From NCBI GenBank assembly GCA_963815305.1, contig CAWFFW010000001.1:3286001-3350000 (forward strand): 64,000 bases of DNA. The letters run 5' to 3'. The position numbers and the translations under genes are program-made. This document shows positions 17,944 through 27,380 of the stretch, piece after piece. The stretch's first letter is position 1. Every line of letters begins with the position of its first letter. The stretch comes from CAXBID01 sp963815305 (GTDB lineage: Bacteria > Bacteroidota > Bacteroidia > Flavobacteriales > Flavobacteriaceae). The notes under the pieces are model-generated. The model saw only the letters and a list, made by a program, of their open reading frames with translations, did no database searches and was not told the origin of the DNA.

Positions 17944-18846
17944 ATGCTGAAAATTGCCTATCACACTATTTACAAACATTCGTTGCCAGAAGGTCATCGT
18001 TTCCCTATGCTTAAATATGAGTTGTTACCCCAACAACTCTTACATGAGGGTACTTGTATGCCAGAAAATTTTTTTGAACCTAGTACGCCTAAAGATGATG
18101 ACATTTTAAGAGTCCACGATAATGAATATTACAACGCGTTAAAAAATCTAAGTTTAGATGCACGAGCCGCCAGAAAAATAGGTTTTCCTTTAAGTGAAGC
18201 CTTGGTAAAGCGTGAAGTTATAATTGCTGATGGCACTATAAAAGCTAGTGAATATGCATTAAAACATGGTATATCCATGAATATTGCTGGAGGTACACAC
18301 CACGCATATGCCGATAGAGGCGAGGCTTTTTGTTTATTAAATGACCAAGCTATTGGTGCACGATATCTTTTAAAAAACGGCTTAGCGAACAAAATATTGA
18401 TTGTAGATTTAGACGTACATCAAGGCAATGGGTCTGCAGACATTTTTAAAAATGATAAATCAGTGTTCACATTTTCTATGCACGGAAAAGGAAACTACCC
18501 ATTTAAAAAAGAACAAAGTGATTTAGATATTGCCCTTGAAAATGATACAGATGACGACACTTATTTAGGTATTTTAAAAGAAACGCTCCCCAAACTTATC
18601 GACAATCAAAAGCCAGATTTTATATTTTACTTATGCGGTGTAGATGTTTTATCTTCAGATAAATTAGGAAAACTAGGTATGACAATTAAAGGCTGTAAAG
18701 CACGAGACCGTTTTGTATTGCAAACTTGTAATAAATATAAACTACCGGTAATGTGCTCTATGGGTGGTGGTTATTCGCCAGATATTAAAATTATTATTGA
18801 AGCACATGCCAATACATTTCGGTTGGCACAGGAAATTTTCTTTTAA
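17944..18846 (+). CDS. Histone deacetylase-like (AcuC/HDAC family) amidohydrolase
   Basis: Arginase/deacetylase-fold enzyme of 300 residues. The zinc site and catalytic histidines are visible: GGTHHAYADRGEAFCLLND (tandem His), ILIVDLDVHQGNG (Asp and His ligands) and a third Asp in LCGVDVLSSDKLG; the C-terminal glycine loop is MGGGYSPD. Bacterial members deacetylate proteins, polyamines or small molecules such as acetoin-related compounds; the substrate here is unknown. The ATG follows the tex stop TAG with no gap, so translation is probably coupled to tex. Confidence 0.88.
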   Translation: MLKIAYHTIYKHSLPEGHRFPMLKYELLPQQLLHEGTCMPENFFEPSTPKDDDILRVHDNEYYNALKNLSLDARAARKIGFPLSEALVKREVIIADGTIKASEYALKHGISMNIAGGTHHAYADRGEAFCLLNDQAIGARYLLKNGLANKILIVDLDVHQGNGSADIFKNDKSVFTFSMHGKGNYPFKKEQSDLDIALENDTDDDTYLGILKETLPKLIDNQKPDFIFYLCGVDVLSSDKLGKLGMTIKGCKARDRFVLQTCNKYKLPVMCSMGGGYSPDIKIIIEAHANTFRLAQEIFF

Positions 18847-18913
18847 AATTGATATAAAAAAAGCGTCTAAATAATATCAGATACTCTTAATTCTATGATA
18901 GTTTTACTTTGTA

Positions 18914-19345
18914 TTACCTATTCATGTTTTTTATTTCATGCATAAAAGTATCTAAATCTACTACATTACTCACTAGAGTTAAAGCCTTATCAACTACATA
19001 TTTTACGTTCACAGCATGAAACCCAAGCCCTACAGCAATTTTATGCAAAAGCTTGTGTTCAGGATCACCATTAATTTGGTCAACATGAACCATTCGTACT
19101 AAATCGTATAAACGCTCTAATCTGTTGTCGTAAGATACGGGCGGATTAATAGGGTGTGATTTATAATCTTGTAATATTAGTTTGTAATCTCCCTCACTAA
19201 TATTCAAATTACGAGCAAGCCTATCTAAAAATTCTTTTTCTTCTACAGTAATAATACCATCATCCATAGCTACGCGAACTATAGAGGCAAAATGATCTTC
19301 ATTACGTTTTTTAAACCCACTATCAAATAAATCTGAAAACGACAT
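18914..19345 (-). CDS. TerB-like helical protein
   Basis: A 143-residue acidic helical protein resembling the TerB/tellurite-resistance fold: VRVAMDDGIITVEEKEFLDR then LARNLNISEGDY. TerB-like domains occur in stress and metal-related contexts; the exact role is unknown. An in-frame TTG at 19369 would add eight residues, but it lies in the -7 promoter element (19367-19374), so the ATG at 19345 is the start. Monocistronic, convergent with the HDAC-like gene. Confidence 0.7.
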   Translation of the reverse strand: MSFSDLFDSGFKKRNEDHFASIVRVAMDDGIITVEEKEFLDRLARNLNISEGDYKLILQDYKSHPINPPVSYDNRLERLYDLVRMVHVDQINGDPEHKLLHKIAVGLGFHAVNVKYVVDKALTLVSNVVDLDTFMHEIKNMNR

Positions 19346-19366
19346 ATTTCTTTTTTTTAAGTGCTG

Positions 19367-19374
19367 CAAACCTA
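19367..19374 (-). promoter_or_regulatory. Promoter -7 element of the TerB-like gene
   Basis: On the minus strand TAGGTTTG matches TAnnTTTG. It sits 22 bases before the ATG and decides the start. Confidence 0.6.
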
Positions 19375-19467
19375 CATATTTTTTTTTAATATTTTAAACT
19401 CATTTAATAAAATAAACTAGACTTGGATTAGAGTTTTTTTTAATTTTTTATTGGCATATTATCGATA

Positions 19468-19516
19468 GGTTGGGCGTTCCTAAAAGCAGCGGTTTTTTCA
19501 GCATATCTTTTTTAGA
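19468..19516 (+). repeat. Dispersed intergenic repeat, copy 2 (left block only)
   Basis: GGTTGGGCGTTCC and CAGCATATCTTTTTTAG match the left block of the repeat at 5016. The right block (GGATGCC...) is missing. It lies between the TerB-like and mfd promoters. Confidence 0.5.
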
Positions 19517-19580
19517 AAACTTTGGAAATAAAAGTTAAGAATTCGTTGTAAAACAACAAAATAATAATAATACTAAACCG

Positions 19581-19588
19581 TATCTTTG
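19581..19588 (+). promoter_or_regulatory. Promoter -7 element of mfd
   Basis: TATCTTTG matches TAnnTTTG and lies 23 bases before the GTG start of mfd. Confidence 0.6.
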
Positions 19589-19611
19589 CAAACGTAAAAT
19601 CGAATAATTAC

Positions 19612-22600
19612 GTGAGTAAAAACAACCTCTCGCAAACCTATTTACAGACTTTGCAAACGCAAAATCTGCAAACTGCTATTGCCCAAACACAAAGTAAAAC
19701 GCATTTAAAAGGCCTTGTAGGTTCATCATTTTCTTTTGTTTTTTCTAGTGTTTTTAAAACAGCCGATAAAACGTTTTTAATTATTTTTGATGATAAAGAA
19801 GAAGCGGCACATTACCTGAACGATTTAGAGCAATTATTAAGTGATAAAGATGTGTTATTTTATCCAGGTAGTTACCGTAGGCCGTATCAAATAGAAGAAA
19901 CTGATAATGCCAATGTGCTGTTGCGTTCTGAGGTTTTAAACCGCATAAATTCTCAAAAAAAACCAGCTATAATCGTTACGTATCCAGATGCGCTTTTTGA
20001 GCAAGTAGTCACCAGAAAAGAATTGGAACGTCATACATTGAAAGTTTCGGTTAATGATAACTTATCAATCGACTTTGTAAACGAAGTTTTATTTGAGTAT
20101 CAATTTAAACGTGTCGATTTTGTTACCGAACCTGGTGAGTTTTCTGTACGTGGAGGAATTGTTGATGTATTTTCATTTTCGCATGATGAACCTTATCGTA
20201 TTGAGTTTTTTGGTGATGAGGTGGATAGTATAAGGACTTTTGATGTAGAAACTCAACTCTCCATTGAGCAGATTAAAAAAATCAGTATCATTCCTAATGT
20301 TGCTAATAAACTATTGCAAGAAAGCCGACAAAGTTTTTTAAAATATATAGCTCAAAAAACGGTGGTGTGTTTAAAAAATGCTAACTTATTTTTTTCAAGA
20401 ATCGACGATTTTTATTCAAAAGCAGAAGAGGCTTTCAAAACCCTGTCATCAGATATAAAACATGCCGAACCCAATGAGCTTTTCTGTGATTCAACATTAC
20501 TAAAAAAGCAACTACTAGATTTTTCAATTATAGAGTTTGGAACAGCAACAGTTTTTAAAAATAATATCATTGGGAGTGGAATGTCACCATCTGTTTCAAA
20601 TGACGATGTTACTACGTCGAAAGCTCCTAATAATGATAACATAATTGCTTTCAACACCACGCCACAACCCTCATTCAATAAACAATTTAATCTTTTAATT
20701 GAAGATTTAAATACCAATCACGAAAACGGTTATACTAATTATATTGCGTGTGTAAGCGAACAACAAGCAAAACGCTTCCACGATATTTTTGATGATTCTC
20801 ACTTGGATGTCAAACAGTATTCAACCATTATTTTATCGCTCCACCAAGGGTTTATAGATCACGATTCTAAAATTGTTTGCTATACTGATCATCAAATCTT
20901 TGAGCGCTACCATAAGTTTCAAATAAAAAATGGTTATGCTAAAAAGCAGGCGATAACCTTAAAAGAACTTACAAATTTAGACATTGGTGATTACGTGACG
21001 CATATTGATCATGGTATTGGTCGTTTTGGTGGACTTCAAAAAATAGATGTAGAAGGTAAAAAGCAAGAAGCTATAAAATTAATTTATGGGGAGCGTGATA
21101 TCTTGTATTTAAGCATTCACTCACTTCATAAAATCACTAAGTTTAATGGAAAAGATGGTAAACCTCCCAAAATTTATAAATTGGGAAGTAATGCTTGGAA
21201 AACCTTAAAGCAAAAAACAAAAGCCCGGGTAAAACATGTCGCTTTCAACCTAATTAAACTTTACGCTAAACGTAAAACTGAAAAAGGCTATCAATATAAC
21301 CCTGATAGTTATATGCAACACGAGTTAGAAGCCTCATTTATTTACGAAGACACACCAGACCAAAGTACCGCTACCGCTGATATTAAAGCCGATATGGAAA
21401 GCGAACGCCCTATGGATAGGTTAATTTGTGGTGATGTAGGTTTTGGCAAAACCGAAGTGGCTATTCGTGCCGCATTTAAAGCAGTTGATAATGGAAAACA
21501 AGTGGCTGTTTTAGTGCCAACCACTATTTTGGCTTACCAACATTCAAGAACGTTTAAGGAACGTTTAAAAGAATTTCCGGTAACGGTAGATTATTTAAAT
21601 AGATTTAGAACTGCTAAAGAAAAACAAGTAACACTTGAAGGTTTAGAAAACGGAAAGGTTGATATTATAATCGGTACACATCAACTCGTAAATAAAAACG
21701 TGAAGTTTAAAGATTTAGGTTTGTTGATAGTTGACGAAGAACAAAAATTTGGCGTAGCAGTAAAAGAAAAACTAAAAACATTAAAGGATAATGTTGATGT
21801 GTTAACGCTTACCGCAACACCAATTCCCCGAACCCTTCAGTTTAGTTTAATGGCGGCTCGCGATTTATCGGTTATCACCACCCCACCACCAAACCGTTAC
21901 CCCATTGAGAGTCACGTTATTCGTTTTAGCGAAGAAACTATTCGTGATGCCATTAGTTATGAAATTGAACGTGGCGGACAAATATTTTTCATTCATAATC
22001 GCATTGAAAATATCAAAGAAGTTGCGGGTATGATTCAACGTTTAGTGCCCGATGCTAAAGTGGGTATTGGTCACGGGCAAATGGAAGGTAAAAAACTAGA
22101 GCAACTTATGCTGGCTTTTATGGATGGTGCTTTTGATGTTTTGGTAAGTACAACAATTGTGGAAAGCGGGCTCGATGTATCCAACGCCAATACTATTTTT
22201 ATTAATAATGCTAATAATTTTGGGTTGAGTGATTTACACCAAATGCGTGGTCGCGTAGGGCGAAGCAATAAGAAAGCATTCTGTTATTTTATTACACCGG
22301 AATATTCTGCAATGACCGATGATGCTAGAAAACGTATTACGGCTTTAGAGCAATTCACGGAGTTGGGAAGTGGTTTCAATATTGCCATGAAGGATTTAGA
22401 AATTCGTGGAGCAGGCGATTTATTAGGTGGTGAACAAAGTGGATTTATTAATGAAATAGGTTTTGATACTTATCAAAAAATATTAAATGAGGCCATAGAA
22501 GAACTTAAAGAAAATGAGTTTAAAGAATTATACCATGAAGATGATACGGACAAAGTGTATGTAAAAGATGTAACGATCGATTCTGATTTTGAATTATTAT

Positions 22601-23025
22601 TCCCCGATGATTATATAAACAATATCGCTGAACGATTAAATTTATATACCCAACTGAATAATTTAAAAACAGAAGAAGAATTACATACCTTTAAGGCAGA
22701 ATTAGTTGACCGATTTGGGGAATTACCAATACAGGTGACCGATTTGTTAAACAGTGTCCAAATAAAGTGGATTGCTACAAAAGCTGGTTTTGAAAAAATA
22801 ATCATGAAACATGGTAAGCTTGTAGGTTATTTTATAAACGATCAACAAAGTAATTTTTATCAAAGTACAGGCTTTACGAAGGTTTTACAATTTGTTCAAA
22901 CCAATCCCAATATTTGTAAAATGAAAGAAAAGAAAACCAGAAACGGACTGCGACTAATGCTAACCTTTGATAATATTAAATCAGTGAAACAAGCATTAAA
23001 AGTTCTACAACCTATTGTGGCTTAA
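19612..23025 (+). CDS. mfd: Transcription-repair coupling factor Mfd
   Basis: A DNA translocase of 1137 residues that removes stalled RNA polymerase and recruits UvrA. The N-terminal UvrB-like region includes FYPGSYRRPYQIEETDNANV. The RNA polymerase-interacting CarD-like domain begins at DIGDYVTHIDHGIGRFGG. The RecG-type motor has Walker A GDVGFGKTEV, motif II LLIVDEEQKFG, motif III TLTATPIPRTL and motif VI QMRGRVGRS. A TRCF C-terminal domain follows. Translation starts at GTG with a short leader after an exact TAnnTTTG element. Length is normal. Confidence 0.96.
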   Translation: MSKNNLSQTYLQTLQTQNLQTAIAQTQSKTHLKGLVGSSFSFVFSSVFKTADKTFLIIFDDKEEAAHYLNDLEQLLSDKDVLFYPGSYRRPYQIEETDNANVLLRSEVLNRINSQKKPAIIVTYPDALFEQVVTRKELERHTLKVSVNDNLSIDFVNEVLFEYQFKRVDFVTEPGEFSVRGGIVDVFSFSHDEPYRIEFFGDEVDSIRTFDVETQLSIEQIKKISIIPNVANKLLQESRQSFLKYIAQKTVVCLKNANLFFSRIDDFYSKAEEAFKTLSSDIKHAEPNELFCDSTLLKKQLLDFSIIEFGTATVFKNNIIGSGMSPSVSNDDVTTSKAPNNDNIIAFNTTPQPSFNKQFNLLIEDLNTNHENGYTNYIACVSEQQAKRFHDIFDDSHLDVKQYSTIILSLHQGFIDHDSKIVCYTDHQIFERYHKFQIKNGYAKKQAITLKELTNLDIGDYVTHIDHGIGRFGGLQKIDVEGKKQEAIKLIYGERDILYLSIHSLHKITKFNGKDGKPPKIYKLGSNAWKTLKQKTKARVKHVAFNLIKLYAKRKTEKGYQYNPDSYMQHELEASFIYEDTPDQSTATADIKADMESERPMDRLICGDVGFGKTEVAIRAAFKAVDNGKQVAVLVPTTILAYQHSRTFKERLKEFPVTVDYLNRFRTAKEKQVTLEGLENGKVDIIIGTHQLVNKNVKFKDLGLLIVDEEQKFGVAVKEKLKTLKDNVDVLTLTATPIPRTLQFSLMAARDLSVITTPPPNRYPIESHVIRFSEETIRDAISYEIERGGQIFFIHNRIENIKEVAGMIQRLVPDAKVGIGHGQMEGKKLEQLMLAFMDGAFDVLVSTTIVESGLDVSNANTIFINNANNFGLSDLHQMRGRVGRSNKKAFCYFITPEYSAMTDDARKRITALEQFTELGSGFNIAMKDLEIRGAGDLLGGEQSGFINEIGFDTYQKILNEAIEELKENEFKELYHEDDTDKVYVKDVTIDSDFELLFPDDYINNIAERLNLYTQLNNLKTEEELHTFKAELVDRFGELPIQVTDLLNSVQIKWIATKAGFEKIIMKHGKLVGYFINDQQSNFYQSTGFTKVLQFVQTNPNICKMKEKKTRNGLRLMLTFDNIKSVKQALKVLQPIVA

Positions 23026-23059
23026 TTATTGAATTAAAAAAGTAAAACAAATTATATAC

Positions 23060-24385
23060 ATGTTAACAAGAATTATTGTTTTAGCATTTTTAGTACCAAG
23101 CATCATTTTAGCGCAACATAAAATAAAAGGTACATTCTCACCTGCTAAAGATTATAATGTAGCGTTGTTATATAAAGTAACGCCCACGATTTCTGAATAC
23201 GTTACAAATTCTGATATTACTGAGAAGGGCGTTTTTGAGTTTAAGTTAGATTCTACTGCAAAAATGGGGATGTATCGTGTTGTATATGCAATTCCTCAAG
23301 AAGATTATAATTTTGATGTTATTTACAATGGAAAAGAAAATATTGAACTCACTTTTAATTCTGAAACTGGGGTTAAGTTTATAAAATCTTCAGAAAATAA
23401 ATTATTAGAGTCATATACCAATAGTATGTCTATGATAACACATAGTATCGGTAAATTTTATCGTGAAGAAAGTGAAGATTCGTTGGCTCTAATGTCTATT
23501 TTTAAAACCCAAAAAGAGGCACAAACTAGTTTTGAAAAATTGGCAAAAGGCACTTTAGCATTAGCTTTCATAAAAGGTAACAAGCCATATATTCCTAAAG
23601 GTTTTATAGATGCAAAGCGTTATGTAGATAGTTTAAAAGTTCATTATTTTGACCCTGTTGATTTTAAAAATAAAACGTTGCAAAGTTCTAGTTTTTTAGA
23701 AGAGAAAATGCTGAATTATGTATTTGGCATGAGTGAAGAAGATTTAGACGAGTCTGAAAATTACAAGAAAAATATTGACGTATTTAGTAAAAAAATAAAA
23801 GAAGCGCCATTAGGTGTAAAGCGTATTTTATGGATTGATTTATGGGAACAAATGCGCGATTTAGGTTTTGAAGATGTTACTAATTACATTTCAGATACGT
23901 ATTTAATTTCGGTTGCAAAATCTTTAAAAGACACAAATTTAGTGAAGGATTTAATGCTTTTTAAAAATACTTCAATCGGACAAAAAGCTTCAGATTTTAC
24001 TTTTGAAGTCATAAAAGATAAAAAGCCCATAACTAAAAAACTAAGTGAATTAAATACTGCTGAAACGTATATTATTGTTTTTTGGAGCAGCACCTGTTCA
24101 CATTGTTTAGATGAGATTCCGCAGTTATATGCTTTTTTAAAACCTAAGAATAACGTAAAAGTGTTGGCTATTGGTCTTGAAGAAGAACCTTTAAAATGGA
24201 AGGAATTAACAAAAAAATATCCTAGTTTTATTCACATTTACGGCGACGGTAAATGGGATAACGAAATTGGTAATAATTATGGTGTAACGGGAACGCCAAC
24301 CTATTTTATTTTGAACAAAGACAAAAAAATTATGGCTAAACCAGAAGATTTCGAGGCTTTAAAAATGTTTTTTGAGGTTGAGTAA
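23060..24385 (+). CDS. Secreted thioredoxin-fold protein (TlpA-like)
   Basis: A signal peptide ends near LAQHK (about residue 20). A beta-rich N-terminal domain of the DUF4369 kind (about 22-120) is followed by a helical middle region and a C-terminal thioredoxin domain (about 310-441) with FWSSTCSHC, redox cysteines 346 and 349. The CSHC motif differs from the CGPC of the related lipoprotein at 8402-9661, which changes the redox potential in this fold. It is probably a periplasmic thiol-disulfide protein. It lies 34 bases after mfd and may be read through from it. Confidence 0.82.
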   Translation: MLTRIIVLAFLVPSIILAQHKIKGTFSPAKDYNVALLYKVTPTISEYVTNSDITEKGVFEFKLDSTAKMGMYRVVYAIPQEDYNFDVIYNGKENIELTFNSETGVKFIKSSENKLLESYTNSMSMITHSIGKFYREESEDSLALMSIFKTQKEAQTSFEKLAKGTLALAFIKGNKPYIPKGFIDAKRYVDSLKVHYFDPVDFKNKTLQSSSFLEEKMLNYVFGMSEEDLDESENYKKNIDVFSKKIKEAPLGVKRILWIDLWEQMRDLGFEDVTNYISDTYLISVAKSLKDTNLVKDLMLFKNTSIGQKASDFTFEVIKDKKPITKKLSELNTAETYIIVFWSSTCSHCLDEIPQLYAFLKPKNNVKVLAIGLEEEPLKWKELTKKYPSFIHIYGDGKWDNEIGNNYGVTGTPTYFILNKDKKIMAKPEDFEALKMFFEVE

Positions 24386-24410
24386 CATGTTATTCCTACG
24401 TCTTTAGAAA

Positions 24411-24770
24411 TTAAAAATGATAGAAAGCATTTTCTAGATGCTCAATTTTAAAACCTTTTTTTTCTTTTACAATAGCAATAATATCAAAGCGCACTTCAAC
24501 GTCTAAACCGTTTACAATTACATATTCATCAACAGCTTTTACAAGTCGTTGTATTTGCTTTGGTTTTACGAAGTCTTGCGGATTTCCAAAATCGGTTGTC
24601 GAACGTGTTTTTACCTCAATTATGGCGAGTGTGTCTTTTTTTTGGGCGATAATATCAACTTCGGCTTTATCAAAACGGTAGTTGCGTTCAATAATATCGT
24701 AACTATTTTTCAATAGAAAATCTACAGCAAGTTGCTCGCCTTTTTTACCAAGTTCGTTGTGATTTGCCAT
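24411..24770 (-). CDS. YraN / UPF0102 family nuclease-fold protein
   Basis: A 119-residue PD-(D/E)XK-fold protein. The family signature LGKKGEQLAVDFLLKNSYDI and the active-site-like AEVDIIAQK with IIEVKTRS are clear. UPF0102 proteins resemble Holliday-junction resolvases but have no firmly established function. It lies 11 bases after the last permease of the metal uptake operon and may be a rider on that transcript. Confidence 0.88.
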   Translation of the reverse strand: MANHNELGKKGEQLAVDFLLKNSYDIIERNYRFDKAEVDIIAQKKDTLAIIEVKTRSTTDFGNPQDFVKPKQIQRLVKAVDEYVIVNGLDVEVRFDIIAIVKEKKGFKIEHLENAFYHF

Positions 24771-24781
24771 GTTTCCCTAAC

Positions 24782-25942
24782 TTACCCCCTAAACAAAAAG
24801 AAATCGTCTTTCATGTCCTCTATTTGGGTGTCTTCATTTGTAATTATATAATCAATAGCTTGTGTTGTAAACTCGTTACCTTTTTCGGTTAGTGAGACTA
24901 TTTTGTTTTCAATTGAAACCATATTATTTTTAAGCGCTAAATCTAAAACTGTTTTACTGCGTACTTTTTGCCAATTAATATGTTCGTTAAGGTGGTTTAC
25001 ATGTCGTTCTCTTTCTTCGGTATGGTTTTTTAAATGCAGTAAAAAGGTTAATAAAGACACTTCTGTACGCTGTTGTTTTTCTCTATACATAACTGCAATG
25101 ACACCTTTACTTGGAGCAAATAGATATACAGCTAAAAATAATAAGCCTAACATGGTTGTAATCGATCCCGCGATTGAGGCATCCAACCAATGCGCCAACC
25201 AATACCCTGAAATAGCACTAAAAACCCCAAAACAAACCGAGAAAACGAGCATACGTTTTAAATCTGTAGTTAATAAATAAGCAGCAGCAGCAGGGGTAAT
25301 CATTAATGCAACCACTAAAATAGCGCCAACAGCATCAAAAGCTCCGACGGTAGTCACAGATGCCACACTCATTAACCCATAGTGAATTATTGCGGGTGAA
25401 AACCCTAACGACGCTGCTAAACCAGCATCGAACGTGCTTACTTTTAACTCTTTAAAAAAAGCTAATAATAAGACAACGGTAATTAATAAAATACTCCCGA
25501 TAATCCATAATGATTTTGGACCCACATCAACACCTGAAATTAACAATCTGTCAAAAGGAGCAAAAGCTAATTCACCTAATAAAACGGCATCGACATCTAA
25601 GTGTACATCGTTTGCATTTTTTGCAATCATTATCACACCAATACTAAATAGGACAGGAAATACGAGCCCAATGGCCGTGTCTTCCTTAACCAATCCTGTT
25701 TTTTGAATGTACTCTACTAACACTACCGTAATAATTCCTGTAAAAGCGGCTAGCAAAATGAGTAAAGGTGAGTTTAAATCTTGTGTAATAAAGAAACCTA
25801 CAACAATACCTGGTAATATAGAATGACTAATAGCATCACTGATCATAGCCATTTTACGAAGTACTAAAAACGTACCCGGAATAGCACAAGCTATGGCAAC
25901 TAAACTTGCAATAAGTTGTATTTCTATTTGCGCATTACTCAT
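24782..25942 (-). CDS. Metal ABC transporter permease (Mn/Zn/Fe type) with C-terminal winged-helix-like tail
   Basis: Inner-membrane permease of the TroCD/ZnuB/MntB family (ABC-3). Conserved parts include AIPGTFLVLRKMAMISDAISHS and FDAVGAILVVALMITPAAAA. About 270 residues of membrane helices are followed by about 100 cytosolic residues (ERERHVNHLNEHINWQKVRS to the end) with a helix-turn-helix-like pattern ending SLTEKGNEF, as in the DNA-binding domain of DtxR/MntR proteins. The start at 25942 overlaps the upstream permease by eight bases; a longer start would add 16 unconserved residues. Confidence 0.88.
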   Translation of the reverse strand: MSNAQIEIQLIASLVAIACAIPGTFLVLRKMAMISDAISHSILPGIVVGFFITQDLNSPLLILLAAFTGIITVVLVEYIQKTGLVKEDTAIGLVFPVLFSIGVIMIAKNANDVHLDVDAVLLGELAFAPFDRLLISGVDVGPKSLWIIGSILLITVVLLLAFFKELKVSTFDAGLAASLGFSPAIIHYGLMSVASVTTVGAFDAVGAILVVALMITPAAAAYLLTTDLKRMLVFSVCFGVFSAISGYWLAHWLDASIAGSITTMLGLLFLAVYLFAPSKGVIAVMYREKQQRTEVSLLTFLLHLKNHTEERERHVNHLNEHINWQKVRSKTVLDLALKNNMVSIENKIVSLTEKGNEFTTQAIDYIITNEDTQIEDMKDDFFLFRG

Positions 25943-27062
25943 TGTTTTCGTTTTGCTGGTTGTATAAATTGGAAGCCACTTCAAAGCCAACTTCTGTAAG
26001 GCTCCACATATTTCCGTTTAAGGTGACATAGTTTTTACTTACTAGTTTTTGAAGTGTATTTTTGGTATAACCTTGAAAGTTGTTTAAAATTTTTATGGCG
26101 TGCGGATGCGAAATGTTATCGTGACTTTCAACAACGTTATACATAAAAGCTAAGGTTTTATGTAATTCTAAATCGCGACGATTTTTGATAAATCGGATTT
26201 GTTTGAATAACAATCCACGACTTGGTGAAAAAATAAATGAAATTATAACGAAAACTCCAGCTACTATAACAATAACTGGACCCGTTGAAAGGTTATTTTG
26301 GCTTGCGCTGATGGCAGTACCAAAAACTCCAGAAAATGCTCCGAATAAAGCTGCTAAAAATACCATAACGCCTAAACTATTTGTCCATTGTCTTGCCGCG
26401 GCGGCTGGCGCCAATAACATGGCACTCATTAGCACAACACCAACAGTTTGGAGTCCTAAAACTATAGCTAAAACAATAAAACTGGTAATTAAAACATCAA
26501 TAGCTCTAGTATTAAAACCTAAGGTTTTGGTGTAATCGGCATCAAACAAAAGCATTTTAAATTCTTTCCAAAAGAGGAGTAATACAAATAAACAAATACC
26601 TGTTACAATAGCCATAACCCAGACATCTTTCTCCAGTAAGGTGGCGGCTTGCCCAAATAAATATTTATCTAATCCTGCTTGGTTTGCGTTAGGTTGTTTT
26701 TGAATAAAGGTGAGTAATAGCATCCCAAAACCAAAGAATAAAGATAGAATTAATCCTAAAGCCGTATCTGATTTTAAATGTGTTTTTTTTATAATTCCCC
26801 GAATCCAAAATGTACCTACAAGTCCGCTTACTAATGCCCCTAACAATAAAACATTACTATCTTTTGTGCCTGTTATTAAAAAAGCTATGGCTATTCCAGG
26901 TAATGCCGCATGAGAAATGGCATCGCCTAAAAGACTTTGTTTTCTAAGCACAGCAAAACTACCTAACATACCAGTTACTGCACCTAGTATGGCGGTTCCT
27001 AAGGTTATGGTTCTTAGGGTGTAATCTGTAAAAACTAGTTTTATGTATTCTGTTATGTCCAT
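25935..27062 (-). CDS. Metal ABC transporter permease (Mn/Zn/Fe type) with C-terminal winged-helix-like tail
   Basis: First of two ABC-3 family permeases in the operon. The membrane core (about 1-285) has MLGSFAVLRKQSLLGDAISHA and VGVVLMSAMLLAPAAAARQW. The last about 85 residues (LHKTLAFMYNVVESHDNISH to WSLTEVGFEVASNLYN) look like a winged helix with the LTE.G turn of DtxR-like regulators. In Chlamydia a comparable fusion (YtgC-YtgR) releases a repressor; whether that happens here is unknown. The start codon is the first bases of an intergenic repeat-containing region that separates it from the ATPase gene. Confidence 0.88.
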   Translation of the reverse strand: MDITEYIKLVFTDYTLRTITLGTAILGAVTGMLGSFAVLRKQSLLGDAISHAALPGIAIAFLITGTKDSNVLLLGALVSGLVGTFWIRGIIKKTHLKSDTALGLILSLFFGFGMLLLTFIQKQPNANQAGLDKYLFGQAATLLEKDVWVMAIVTGICLFVLLLFWKEFKMLLFDADYTKTLGFNTRAIDVLITSFIVLAIVLGLQTVGVVLMSAMLLAPAAAARQWTNSLGVMVFLAALFGAFSGVFGTAISASQNNLSTGPVIVIVAGVFVIISFIFSPSRGLLFKQIRFIKNRRDLELHKTLAFMYNVVESHDNISHPHAIKILNNFQGYTKNTLQKLVSKNYVTLNGNMWSLTEVGFEVASNLYNQQNENNE

Positions 27063-27380
27063 AATTTCTGTGAATCCCGATAGCTATCGGGAAGGAATAG
27101 CTTCCTGTCTCGCTTTGTTATTTTTTTATTTGTTCATTTTGCCTTGATGCAAAACGAACGGAAAAATCAAATTCAAGCCGAGGAATTTTTCATTCCAAAA
27201 AGCGGAATGAAAACCGATTTGAAAACTCCGCGTCGAACTGCGTTCTCCTGTTCTCGGAGTTTTTCTTCATCTACTCTGCGCCTTGACAATCAATTCTGTA
27301 AAATTGAATAAGGACTCGACTTTTCATGATTTCTGTTTATTGGTCTAATTTTATCCTTTTTTTTGTTAACTGCTAACTAA
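27063..27380. repeat. Repeat-filled gap inside the metal uptake operon
   Basis: This 318-base gap splits an otherwise tight operon. It starts with a perfect 18-base palindrome TCCCGATAGCTATCGGGA (27075-27092), a motif frequent in flavobacterial intergenic DNA. A stretch with CCTTGATGCAAAACGAACGG and a GAATTTTTCATTCC / GGAATGAAAA inverted pair follows. Near-identical flanks CATAATTTCTGT (27060-27071) and CATGATTTCTGT (27325-27336) bound it, as expected of an inserted repeat unit. No reading frame of interest is seen. Confidence 0.5.
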
